From contig NZ_JADGMY010000033.1 in assembly GCF_015234515.1 (NCBI RefSeq), positions 1 to 64,000 on the forward strand: a stretch of 64,000 bases of DNA, given 5' to 3'. The stretch's first letter is position 1. Every line of letters starts with the position of its first letter. Source of the DNA: Cellulomonas sp. GTDB lineage: Bacteria > Actinomycetota > Actinomycetes > Actinomycetales > Cellulomonadaceae. A model generated the notes under the pieces. The model saw only the letters and a program-made list of their open reading frames with translations, was not told the DNA's origin and did no database searches. A program made the translations under genes and the position numbers. This document shows, in pieces, positions 7,596 to 15,389 of this stretch.

Positions 7596-8914
7596 ACGAT
7601 CTCCTCGGGGGCGAGGTCGGCCGGCAGCGCGGCCACCAGGTCGACGAACGGCTGCACCTGCTCGTCCGTCAGGACGAACGGGGGTGCCAGGCGCAGGGTC
7701 GTGGGCGTGCACGGGTTCACCACGATCCCGGCCTCGAGGGCGTCCGCCGCGACCTTCGCCGCCACGGGCTGCGTGAGCTCGACGGCGATGAGCAGGCCCT
7801 CGCCGCGCACGTCGCGCACCAGGGGGTGGCCGGTCGTACGCAGGCGGTCGCGCAGCCGCTCACCGAGCGCCGTGACGTGCTCGAGCAGCCCGTCGCGCTC
7901 GATCACGCCGATCGTCGCGAGCGCCGCCGCCGACGCGACCGGGTTGCCGCCGAACGTCGTGCCGTGCTGGCCGCGGCCCAGCAGGGACGCGACGGCGGTG
8001 CCGTACGCGATCAACCCGCCCACGGGAAACCCCCCGCCGAGGCCCTTGGCGACCGTCACGACGTCGGGGCGGACACCACCACCGATGTGCGGGTGCTGGT
8101 GCGCGAACCAGCGCCCGGTGCGCCCCATGCCGCTCTGCACCTCGTCGAGGACGAGGAGAGCACCGTGCGCGGTCGTCAGCTCACGGGCGAGCGCGAGGTA
8201 GCCGGGGGGCAGGGTGCGCACGCCGGCCTCGCCCTGGACCGGCTCGACGAACAGCGCGGCCACCTGCTCACCACCCGCGGCGAACGCGGCACGCAGCGCG
8301 TCGGTGTCCCCGAAGGGCAGGAACTCGACGCCCGGCGGCAGCGGCTCGAAGGGCGCGCGGTACGCCTCCTTGTGCGTGAGGGACAGCGCACCCATCGAAC
8401 GGCCGTGGAACGCGCCCTCGAGCGCGAGGACCCGGGGTCGCGCCCCGGCGGAGTGCCGGCGCGTGAGCTTGAGCGCGGCCTCGTTGGCCTCGGTGCCGGA
8501 GCTCGTGAGGAAGACGCGGGAGCCCTCGGGTGCCTCGGCGAGCGCCAGCAGCCGTTCGGCGAGCGCCACCTGGGCCGGGCTGGTGAAGAAGTTCGAGATG
8601 TGCCCGAGCGTGCCGAGCTGCGCGCTGATCGCGGCGGTGAGGGTCGGGTGGGCGTGCCCCAGGGAGTTGACGGCGATGCCGCCGAGCAGGTCGAGGTACC
8701 GCTTGCCGTCGGCGTCCCACACGTAGGGGCCCTCGCCCCGCACGAGCACGCGCTGCGGCGGGCCGAACGTGTCCATGACCGCGTGCGTGTACCGCTCGGT
8801 CCACTCGGCGACCGAACCGGCGGCCGCCGGGATCGGCAGAGCCTCCTCGGCGCCCGCGGCACGGTGCCGGCCAGGGCTCGACGTGCTCACGGCCGCGTCG
8901 GGTGTCGTGCTCAC
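7592..8914 (-). CDS. argD: Acetylornithine aminotransferase
   Basis: PLP-dependent class III aminotransferase converting N-acetylglutamate semialdehyde to N-acetylornithine. The 440-residue product has the PLP lysine at K290 in VTVAKGLGGGFPVGG, SSGTEANEAALKL at 138-150 and LDEVQSGMGRTG at 256-267. It is about 40 residues longer than most ArgD at the N-terminus. The GTG at 8914 overlaps the argB stop as GTGA, which favours it, but a later in-frame GTG would also give a complete enzyme. Confidence 0.95.
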   Translation of the reverse strand: MSTTPDAAVSTSSPGRHRAAGAEEALPIPAAAGSVAEWTERYTHAVMDTFGPPQRVLVRGEGPYVWDADGKRYLDLLGGIAVNSLGHAHPTLTAAISAQLGTLGHISNFFTSPAQVALAERLLALAEAPEGSRVFLTSSGTEANEAALKLTRRHSAGARPRVLALEGAFHGRSMGALSLTHKEAYRAPFEPLPPGVEFLPFGDTDALRAAFAAGGEQVAALFVEPVQGEAGVRTLPPGYLALARELTTAHGALLVLDEVQSGMGRTGRWFAHQHPHIGGGVRPDVVTVAKGLGGGFPVGGLIAYGTAVASLLGRGQHGTTFGGNPVASAAALATIGVIERDGLLEHVTALGERLRDRLRTTGHPLVRDVRGEGLLIAVELTQPVAAKVAADALEAGIVVNPCTPTTLRLAPPFVLTDEQVQPFVDLVAALPADLAPEEIV

Positions 8915-9930
8915 GGGGTGGCCTCCTGGTGGTCCTCGCTCGCCAGGCGCACGGCGCGCACGGGCACGGTCGACGGGTGGCCGTCGGGGTCGGCGTCGGG
9001 CAGCACCATCGTGCCGACGCCCTCGGACGTGAAGACCTCGACCAGGATCGAGTGCGTCGCGCGGCCGTCGATGACGTGCGCACGCGGCACACCGCCCTCG
9101 ACGGCACGCCAGCACGCCTCCATCTTGGGCCGCATGCCCGCGTCCAGCCGCGGCAGGAGCTCGGCCAGCGCGGACGCCCTGATCCGCCGGACCAGCGACG
9201 CGCGGTCGGGCCAGTCGGTGTAGAGGCCCTCCACGTCGGTGAGGATGATCAGCTTGCGTGCACCGAGCGCGACGGCGAGCGCCGCCGCGGCCGTGTCGGC
9301 GTTGACGTTGAGCACCTGCGTCGGGTCGTCGATGTCGGGCGCCACGGTCGACACGACGGGGATCCGGCCGGCGTCCAGCAGGTCGAGCACCGCGCCGGGG
9401 TTGACCTGCACAACGTCCCCCACGAGGCCGACGTCCACCTCCCGCCCGTCGACCACGGCCGTCCGCCGGCGCGCCTGGAACAGCCCGGCGTCCTCACCGG
9501 AGAGCCCGACGGCGTGCGGTGCGTGCGCGTTGAGGAGTCCGACGAGCTCGCGCGACACCTGACCCGTCAGGACCATCCGGACGACGTCCATCGCCTCGGG
9601 CGTCGTCACCCGCAGCCCGCCGCGGAACTCGCTCGTGATGTCCAGCCGGTCGAGCATCGCGTTGATCTGCGGCCCTCCCCCGTGCACGACCACGGGCCGC
9701 AGCCCGACCTGCCGCAGGAAGACCATGTCCTCGGCGAAGGCGCGCTTGAGGGCGTCGTCGATCATCGCGTTGCCGCCGTACTTCACCACCACGAGCGCAC
9801 CCGCGAACTGCTGCAGCCAGGGCAGCGCCTCGACGAGGACCTCGGCCTTCTGGTCGGGCCGCAGGTCGGTGCGGGTGTCGAAGACGAAGTCGTCGGGCAC
9901 GTCGGTAGGGGTCACGTCGCTTCCGCTCAT
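8911..9930 (-). CDS. argB: Acetylglutamate kinase
   Basis: Phosphorylates N-acetylglutamate; usually the feedback-controlled step. The 339-residue product has the amino-acid-kinase fold motifs VVKYGGNAM (phosphate-binding Lys), VVHGGGPQIN and a C-terminal KMEACWRAV segment. It is roughly 40 residues longer than typical (about 300), mainly in the N-terminus and a C-terminal tail after the ATP site. The ATG at 9930 overlaps the argJ stop (ATGA, 9930-9927). Confidence 0.96.
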   Translation of the reverse strand: MSGSDVTPTDVPDDFVFDTRTDLRPDQKAEVLVEALPWLQQFAGALVVVKYGGNAMIDDALKRAFAEDMVFLRQVGLRPVVVHGGGPQINAMLDRLDITSEFRGGLRVTTPEAMDVVRMVLTGQVSRELVGLLNAHAPHAVGLSGEDAGLFQARRRTAVVDGREVDVGLVGDVVQVNPGAVLDLLDAGRIPVVSTVAPDIDDPTQVLNVNADTAAAALAVALGARKLIILTDVEGLYTDWPDRASLVRRIRASALAELLPRLDAGMRPKMEACWRAVEGGVPRAHVIDGRATHSILVEVFTSEGVGTMVLPDADPDGHPSTVPVRAVRLASEDHQEATP

Positions 9931-11153
9931 GTGGAGTACGCGCTGTTCTCGTGGACGTAGTCGTGCGTGAGGTCGTTGGTCCAGACCGTCGCGGACGCGT
10001 CACCCGCGTGCAGGTCCACCTCGACGTGCACCTCGCGCGACGCGGCGAGGTCCAGCTGCGCCGGGTCCTCGTGCGCACCGCCCTGCCGACAGATCTGCAG
10101 GCCGTTGATCGTGACGTCCAGAGCCGCCGGGTCGAAGGGCGCGACGTCCTCGGGCACGGTCCCGACCTGGGCGATGATGCGGCCCCAGTTCGGGTCGTTG
10201 CCGAAGATCGCGGCCTTGAACAGGTTCGACCGCGTGACCGCACGGGCGACGGCCACCGCCGCCGCCTCCGTCGTCGCACCGCGGACGTGCACGGCGACGT
10301 CGTGCGACGCTCCCTCGGCGTCGGCCACGAGCTGACGGGCCAGGGACGCGCACACCCGCAGCACCGCGGCGGCGAACACGTCAGCGGTCGGCGCGACCCC
10401 GCTGGCACCCGACACCAGCAGCGTGACGGTGTCGGACGTCGACATGCAGCCGTCGGAGTCGACGCGGTCGAACGTCGCGCCCGTGGCCGCCCGCAGCGCC
10501 GCGTCCGCGGCGGCGGCGTCGACCACGGCGTCGGTGGTGATCACCGACAGCATCGTGGCCATGGCGGGCGCGAGCATGCCCGCGCCCTTCGCCATGCCTC
10601 CGACGACGAACGTGCCGTCCGGCGTCTCGACCCGGACGTGGGCGGTCTTCGCGACGCTGTCCGTCGTCATGATCGCGGCGGCGGAGTCGAGCCCGGCGCC
10701 CGCGTCGAGCGCGGCGACGAGAGGGCCGATGCCGGCGAACAGCTTGTCACTGGCCAGCGGCACGCCGATGAGGCCGGTGGAGCACACGACGACGTCACCG
10801 GCGGAGACCCCGAGCTCCGCGGCCACCTTCTCGGCGGTCGCGTGCGTGTCCGCGAAACCGAGCGGGCCGGTGGCGACGTTCGCACCGCCCGAGTTGAGCA
10901 CGACGGCTGCCACCACCCCGTCGGAGACGGCCTGACGCGACCAGGTCACGGGCGCACCGACCACGCGGTTCGTCGTGAACACCGCGGCACCGACCTGCAG
11001 CGGGCCGTCGTTCACGACGAGCGCGAGGTCGGGCTTGCCGGACGCCTTGAGGCCCGCGGTGACGCCCGCGGCACGGAAGCCCGCGGCCGCGGTCACGCCC
11101 GGTGACGTCCCGGGCGAGGTCCCGTCGAGCGCGGGTCCGAGGTGGTCGGTCAC
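9927..11153 (-). CDS. argJ: Glutamate N-acetyltransferase / ornithine acetyltransferase
   Basis: Recycles the acetyl group from acetylornithine to glutamate. The 408-residue precursor has the self-cleavage site MLAPAMATML, with the new N-terminal nucleophile T200, and ends in the normal C-terminal region NDPNWGRI...HENSAYST. The family cleaves itself into alpha and beta chains. The GTG at 11153 overlaps the argC stop (GTGA). Whether it also uses acetyl-CoA (bifunctional form) cannot be told; no argA-like gene is in the window. Confidence 0.97.
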   Translation of the reverse strand: MTDHLGPALDGTSPGTSPGVTAAAGFRAAGVTAGLKASGKPDLALVVNDGPLQVGAAVFTTNRVVGAPVTWSRQAVSDGVVAAVVLNSGGANVATGPLGFADTHATAEKVAAELGVSAGDVVVCSTGLIGVPLASDKLFAGIGPLVAALDAGAGLDSAAAIMTTDSVAKTAHVRVETPDGTFVVGGMAKGAGMLAPAMATMLSVITTDAVVDAAAADAALRAATGATFDRVDSDGCMSTSDTVTLLVSGASGVAPTADVFAAAVLRVCASLARQLVADAEGASHDVAVHVRGATTEAAAVAVARAVTRSNLFKAAIFGNDPNWGRIIAQVGTVPEDVAPFDPAALDVTINGLQICRQGGAHEDPAQLDLAASREVHVEVDLHAGDASATVWTNDLTHDYVHENSAYST

Positions 11154-12214
11154 GGGGCGACTCCGTTCCGCGGCAGGCCGAGGGTCTCCGGCAGCCCGAG
11201 CGCGAGGTTGAGGGACTGGACGGCACCGCCGGCGGTGCCCTTGACGAGGTTGTCGATGGCCGTGACGGTCACGACACGGCCGGCCCGGGCGTCGTACGCC
11301 ACCTGGACGAGCGCGGTGTTCGCGCCGGTCACCGACGCGGTCGTCGGCCACTGGCCGGCGGGCAGGACGTGCACGAACGGCTCGTCGGCGTACGCCGCGC
11401 GCCAGACCTCGCGCAGTGCGTCGTCGTCGATCGTGACGTCGGGCGCGAGGCGGGCCGTGGCGGTCGCGAGGATGCCGCGCGCCATGGGGACCAGCACGGG
11501 CGTGAACGACGTGCGGACGTCGGACGCCCCCGCGCTGCGCAGGTTCTGCGCGAGCTCCGGGATGTGCCGGTGGGTGCCGCCCACCGCGTAGGGCACAGCG
11601 GCGCCGAGCCCCTCGGAGGCGAGCAGGTGCCCCTTGAGCGACTTGCCGGCGCCGGAGTACCCGACGGCGAGCACGGCGACGAGGTCCGTCGCGTCGAGCA
11701 GCCCGGCCGCGACACCGGGCTGCAGCCCGAGCGTCACGGCGGTGACGTTGCACCCGGGGACGGCGATGCGTCGCGCACCGGCCAGCCGCTCGCGCTGCCG
11801 TCCCACCGCGTCCGCCACGACGAGCTCCGGCAGCCCGTACGTCCACGTGCCCGCGTGCGGGCTGCCGTAGTACGCCTCCCAGTCGGTCGCGTCGACGAGC
11901 CGGTGGTCGGCGCCGAGGTCGAGGACGACGGGGTCCTCCCCCAGCGCCTCGAGCTCGGCCGCGACCTGGCCGCTGGCACCGTGCGGGAGCGCGAGGACCA
12001 CCACGTCGTGGCCCGCGAGCGCCTGCGCGGTCGTGGGCTCCAGGACGCGGTCGGCGAGGTCGCGCAGGTGCGGGTGGTGCACGCCGAGCGGCGTGCCCGC
12101 GTTGGAGTGCGCCGTGAGCGTGCCGATGCGGGCTTCCGGGTGGTCGAGCAGCAGCCGCAGGATCTCCCCGCCGGCGTATCCACTGGCTCCGGCCACCGCC
12201 ACCGTGAACGTCAT
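11150..12214 (-). CDS. argC: N-acetyl-gamma-glutamyl-phosphate reductase
   Basis: NADPH-dependent reduction of acetylglutamyl phosphate. The 354-residue product begins MTFTVAVAGASGYAGGE (Rossmann GASGYAGGE) and has the catalytic Cys at C155 in AVPGCNVTAV. I chose the ATG at 12214. No Shine-Dalgarno is present, but a -10-like TATGTT ends exactly seven bases before it, as in leaderless mRNAs. Two in-frame ATGs at 12226 and 12220 fall inside that promoter. It is the first gene of the arginine cluster. Confidence 0.95.
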   Translation of the reverse strand: MTFTVAVAGASGYAGGEILRLLLDHPEARIGTLTAHSNAGTPLGVHHPHLRDLADRVLEPTTAQALAGHDVVVLALPHGASGQVAAELEALGEDPVVLDLGADHRLVDATDWEAYYGSPHAGTWTYGLPELVVADAVGRQRERLAGARRIAVPGCNVTAVTLGLQPGVAAGLLDATDLVAVLAVGYSGAGKSLKGHLLASEGLGAAVPYAVGGTHRHIPELAQNLRSAGASDVRTSFTPVLVPMARGILATATARLAPDVTIDDDALREVWRAAYADEPFVHVLPAGQWPTTASVTGANTALVQVAYDARAGRVVTVTAIDNLVKGTAGGAVQSLNLALGLPETLGLPRNGVAP

Positions 12215-12250
12215 GTGCATGAACATACAGTCGAGTGCAGACAAATACCA
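12212..12250 (-). promoter_or_regulatory. argC promoter and ArgR box
   Basis: On the minus strand, TTGGTA (12251-12246) and TATGTT (12227-12222) are separated by 18 bases, with the argC ATG seven bases downstream. The 14-mer TGCATGAACATACA (12216-12229) covers the -10 and matches the one before argG; GAGTGCA follows at 12233-12239. On the plus strand the same DNA contains TACAGT (12226-12231), a possible -10 for the divergent oxidoreductase, so ArgR could touch both. Confidence 0.7.
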
Positions 12251-12296
12251 AGGAGAAACGGGAACAGCACCGCCCGGCGGCAGGGTTGCGGCAGAC

Positions 12297-13280
12297 ATGC
12301 GTGCCGTCATCGCGACCCGGGCCGGTGGCCCCGAGGTCCTGCAGGTCACCGACGTCCCCGACCCCGAGCCGCAGGCCGACGAGGTGCTCGTGCGCGTCGC
12401 GGCGGCGGGCGTCAACTTCATCGACACCTACCGACGCGGCGGTGTCTACCGTATGCCGTTCCCGCACGTGGTGGGATCCGAGGGCGCGGGCGAGGTCGTC
12501 GCGGTCGGGTCGGACGTGACGACGTTCGCCTCCGGTGACCGCGTCGCGTGGGCGTCGGCACCCGGCTCCTACGCCGAGCTCGTCACGGTGAAGGAGACGG
12601 ACGCGCTGCCCGTCCCGGCAGGCGTGGCCGACGCGACCGCCGCCGCCCTGCCGATGCAGGGCATGACGGCGCACTACCTCGTCGCCTCGACGTTCCCCGT
12701 CGCCGCCGGGCACGACGTGCTCCTGCACGCGGGCGCGGGCGGCGTCGGCCTGCTCGTCACCCAGCTCGCGACAGCCCGGGGGGCGCGCGTGATCGCGACC
12801 GTGGGCTCGCCCGAGAAGGAGCAGCTCGCCCGCGCGGCCGGCGCCACCGACGTCATCCGCTACCGCGAGCTGTCCGACCTCGCCACCGAGCTGCCCGCCC
12901 TCGTGCGGGAGCTCACCGGCGGGCGCGGCGTCGACGTCGTCTACGACGGGGTCGGCAAGGACACGTTCGACGCGTCGCTGGCCTCGCTCGCCCGGCGCGG
13001 GACCCTCGTGCTGTTCGGCGCGTCGTCCGGGCAGGTGCCGCCGGTCGACCTGCAGCGCCTCAACGCCGAGGGCTCCCTGTACGTGACACGCCCCACCCTC
13101 GGCGACTACACCGCCACGCGCGACGAGCTGCTGTGGCGGGCGACCGAGCTCTTCGACGCGGCCGCCGCGGGCGCGCTCGACGTCCGCGTCGGCGCCACGT
13201 TCCCCCTGGCCGACGCGGCCGACGCCCACCGCGCCCTGGAAGGGCGCGCCACCACCGGAAAGGTCCTGCTGCTCCCGTGA
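12297..13280 (+). CDS. Quinone oxidoreductase-like MDR protein
   Basis: Zinc-free medium-chain dehydrogenase/reductase of the zeta-crystallin/QOR type, an NADPH-dependent reducer of quinones or enones. The 327-residue product has the N-terminal GroES-like fold (VRVAAAGVNFIDTYRRGG, HVVGSEGAGEV), a nucleotide-binding GAGGVGLLVTQLA (around 142-154), and no zinc-binding cysteines. The ATG at 12297 fits the family N-terminus; no good Shine-Dalgarno precedes it. An AAGGAG at 12250 is too far away to serve. Its stop overlaps the next gene's GTG (GTGA), so the two are coupled. Confidence 0.85.
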   Translation: MRAVIATRAGGPEVLQVTDVPDPEPQADEVLVRVAAAGVNFIDTYRRGGVYRMPFPHVVGSEGAGEVVAVGSDVTTFASGDRVAWASAPGSYAELVTVKETDALPVPAGVADATAAALPMQGMTAHYLVASTFPVAAGHDVLLHAGAGGVGLLVTQLATARGARVIATVGSPEKEQLARAAGATDVIRYRELSDLATELPALVRELTGGRGVDVVYDGVGKDTFDASLASLARRGTLVLFGASSGQVPPVDLQRLNAEGSLYVTRPTLGDYTATRDELLWRATELFDAAAAGALDVRVGATFPLADAADAHRALEGRATTGKVLLLP

Positions 13281-14029
13281 GTCTCGACACCCCCGTCTTC
13301 GCCGCCCCGCCCCGCACCGTGACCGTCGAGGTCTGGTCCGACGTCGCGTGCCCCTGGTGCTGGATCGGCAAGCGCCGGTTCGCCTCCGCGCTGCGCGAGT
13401 TCGCGCACCGCGACCACGTGGACGTGCACTGGCGGTCCTACCAGCTCTCCCCCGGGACCCCCGCCGGGCCGGGGCGGCCCGAGATCGACGCGCTGGCCGC
13501 GATGAAGAACCTGCCCCGCGAGCAGGTCGAGCAGATGTTCGCGCACGTCACCTCCGTGGGCGCCGGCGAGGGCCTGCGCTACGACTTCGCGCAGACGCTC
13601 GCCTTCAACACGTTCGACGCCCACCGACTGCTGCACCTCGCCCGGGAGGCCGGGGGCGCAGCGCTCGTCGAGGCCACCATGGAGGCGCTGTTCGCGGCGC
13701 ACTTCGAGCAGGGCGTCGACCTGGGTGCGGACGGCGCACTCGTCTCGATCGCCGCGCAGGCAGGGTTCGCGACGCACGGCTGGGACGACGCACGTGTCAC
13801 GGCGGCCCTCGCCGGCGGCGACGCGACCGACGCCGTCCGTGAGGACCTCGCGACCGCCCGCGCGCTCGGCGTCACCGGCGTGCCGTTCTTCGTGGTCGAC
13901 CGGAAGTACGCCGTGTCCGGGGCCCAGCCGGCCGAGGTGTTCGCGCAGCTGCTCGACGCCGGGTGGCGCGAGGCCAACCCGCTCGCGGCAGCACCGACCG
14001 GTGACACCTGCAGCGACGAGGGCTGCTGA
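13277..14029 (+). CDS. FrnE-like DsbA-family oxidoreductase
   Basis: Thioredoxin-fold protein of the DsbA/FrnE family, a cytoplasmic thiol-disulfide enzyme. The 250-residue product has the active site CPWC at residues 25-28 (DVACPWCWIGKRRF), the helical insert, and the cis-proline loop VTGVPFFVVDRKYAVSGAQP, all typical. It ends in a Cys-containing tail (TCSDEGC). There is no signal peptide. The GTG at 13277 overlaps the upstream stop by four bases. Coupling with a quinone oxidoreductase suggests a small redox or stress unit; this is inference. Confidence 0.88.
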   Translation: MSLDTPVFAAPPRTVTVEVWSDVACPWCWIGKRRFASALREFAHRDHVDVHWRSYQLSPGTPAGPGRPEIDALAAMKNLPREQVEQMFAHVTSVGAGEGLRYDFAQTLAFNTFDAHRLLHLAREAGGAALVEATMEALFAAHFEQGVDLGADGALVSIAAQAGFATHGWDDARVTAALAGGDATDAVREDLATARALGVTGVPFFVVDRKYAVSGAQPAEVFAQLLDAGWREANPLAAAPTGDTCSDEGC

Positions 14030-14033
14030 CCGC

Positions 14034-14046
14034 TAGCCTCCCGCAC
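14034..14046 (+). promoter_or_regulatory. Leaderless-type promoter (-10 TAGCCT)
   Basis: TAGCCT at 14034-14039 ends seven bases before the ATG at 14047, which lacks a Shine-Dalgarno. This is the spacing seen at other probable leaderless starts in the window. No clear -35 was found. Confidence 0.45.
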
Positions 14047-14694
14047 ATGGGCTTCTTCCGACGACGCGACGCCGACCCCGCGACCGTCCGCCGCCGTCAG
14101 GACGAGGCCATCGCGGCGTTCTGGCAGTGGTGGGTGGCGTCGGGGCGCGCCGCGGCGGCGGAGGTCTTCGACGACCGCGCCGACCCGTCCCGGCTGGCGC
14201 AGGAGATCGCGCCGCGCCTCGACGCCGTCCACCCCGGGCTGCAGTTCGAGACGGGCGCCGGGCGCGCGTCCCGTCACGTCCTCGTCGTGACGGCCGCAGG
14301 CGACCCCGACCTGCGGGAGACCGCGGACCGCTGGCTCGAGGCGGCACCAGCCGCGGACGCGTCGTTCGAGTACGACACGTGGCGTCGGCCGGTCGAGGAC
14401 CCCGCCGGCATGAGCCTCGACCTCGGTGGCACGCGCCTCGACGTCGGGGACGTCGTCGTCGCGACCACGCCTGCCGGCGACCTGACCGACGTCGTGGCCT
14501 GGCACCCGGCGTTCGCGGACCTCCCCGACGAGGCGCGCGGCCAGATCACGTTCCTCCTGCTCGACGCCGTCCTGGGCGAGCGGGTCGTCGAGGAGCACCT
14601 CGGCGCCGTCGGCTGGGCGTCGGCAGAGCCTGCCGACGCCAGGCCGCTGGTCGAGCTGCGCGACCTCCTCGGGCCGTCCGCCCCGGCGCCCTGA
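14047..14694 (+). CDS. Conserved-looking hypothetical protein, 215 residues
   Basis: Soluble, acidic protein beginning MGFFRRRDADPATVRRRQDE, then FWQWWVASGR (residues 24-33), a central RHVLVVTAAGDPDLRETADRW and a C-terminal QITFLLLDAVLGERVVEE. There are no membrane segments, signal peptide or known catalytic motif. Codon use matches neighbours. It looks like a small alpha/beta protein; I do not recognise the family. It likely has its own leaderless transcript rather than coupling to the FrnE-like gene 17 bases upstream. Confidence 0.7.
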   Translation: MGFFRRRDADPATVRRRQDEAIAAFWQWWVASGRAAAAEVFDDRADPSRLAQEIAPRLDAVHPGLQFETGAGRASRHVLVVTAAGDPDLRETADRWLEAAPAADASFEYDTWRRPVEDPAGMSLDLGGTRLDVGDVVVATTPAGDLTDVVAWHPAFADLPDEARGQITFLLLDAVLGERVVEEHLGAVGWASAEPADARPLVELRDLLGPSAPAP

Positions 14695-14758
14695 GGGCCG
14701 CACCGCCGCCCGGCACCTCCTGCACCACCGACGCGCGCCGCCGGGACCTGCCGGACGC

Positions 14759-15385
14759 TCAGCGGCGCGCCGCCAGGAGGACGCCCGTGAGCTCGGTCAG
14801 CGACTCGATGCGCACGTCCGCGAGCGCGACCTGCGCACGCGACGCGTGGAGGTAGCCCCACGGGCCGCGGCGCAGGAACGCCGTCCGCATGCCCGCGGCG
14901 CGTGCCGGGAGCACGTCGTTGTCGAGCCGGTCGCCGACGTACAGCACGTGCTCCGGCGGGAGCCGGAGCTCGCCGAGGATGCGCGCGAAGAACTCGGGGG
15001 CAGGCTTGGCGACGCCCCACCGCGCCGACGACGCGACGAGCTCGAGGTCGACGCCGGCGGCGCGCAGCTGCTCCTCGGCGCCCGTGGGCTGGTTGCCCGC
15101 GACCGCGACGACGAACCCTGCCGACCGCAGCGACGTCAGGGTCGGCAACGCGTCCGGGTACAGGTCGTCCGGGCCGATCGTCGGCCGTGACGCCGGCGGC
15201 TCGACGCCGAGCACGTCCCAGACGCGCGCGACCGGCTCACCCCGCTCGGCGAGCACGCCCAGGACCCCCATGAGGGCGAACGGCGTCACGCCGACCTCCT
15301 GCGCCGCCCGTGTCCACGCGCGGGTCTCGTCGACGAGCGTCTCCCCGACGTCCAGCACGACGGCACGCACGTGCGCGAGGGTCAT
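14759..15385 (-). CDS. HAD-superfamily hydrolase
   Basis: Haloacid-dehalogenase-like phosphatase, 208 residues. Motif I is VLDVGETLVDE (residues 10-20), where the second Asp is replaced by Gly as in the DVGET subgroup. Motif II is the VAGNQ region, motif III the K of VAKPAPEFF, and motif IV VGDRLDNDV. An alpha-helical C1 cap lies between motifs I and II. Substrate unknown. It starts 5 bases after the thiD-tenA stop, so the two are probably cotranscribed and under the same TPP riboswitch. A role as a thiamine- or HMP-phosphate phosphatase is possible but unproven. Confidence 0.82.
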   Translation of the reverse strand: MTLAHVRAVVLDVGETLVDETRAWTRAAQEVGVTPFALMGVLGVLAERGEPVARVWDVLGVEPPASRPTIGPDDLYPDALPTLTSLRSAGFVVAVAGNQPTGAEEQLRAAGVDLELVASSARWGVAKPAPEFFARILGELRLPPEHVLYVGDRLDNDVLPARAAGMRTAFLRRGPWGYLHASRAQVALADVRIESLTELTGVLLAARR

Positions 15386-15389
15386 CGGC

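Noticed and set aside
12250..12255. AAGGAG upstream of the quinone oxidoreductase gene
   Set aside because: No ATG, GTG or TTG lies within 5-12 bases in any useful frame; the real start is 42 bases further on.
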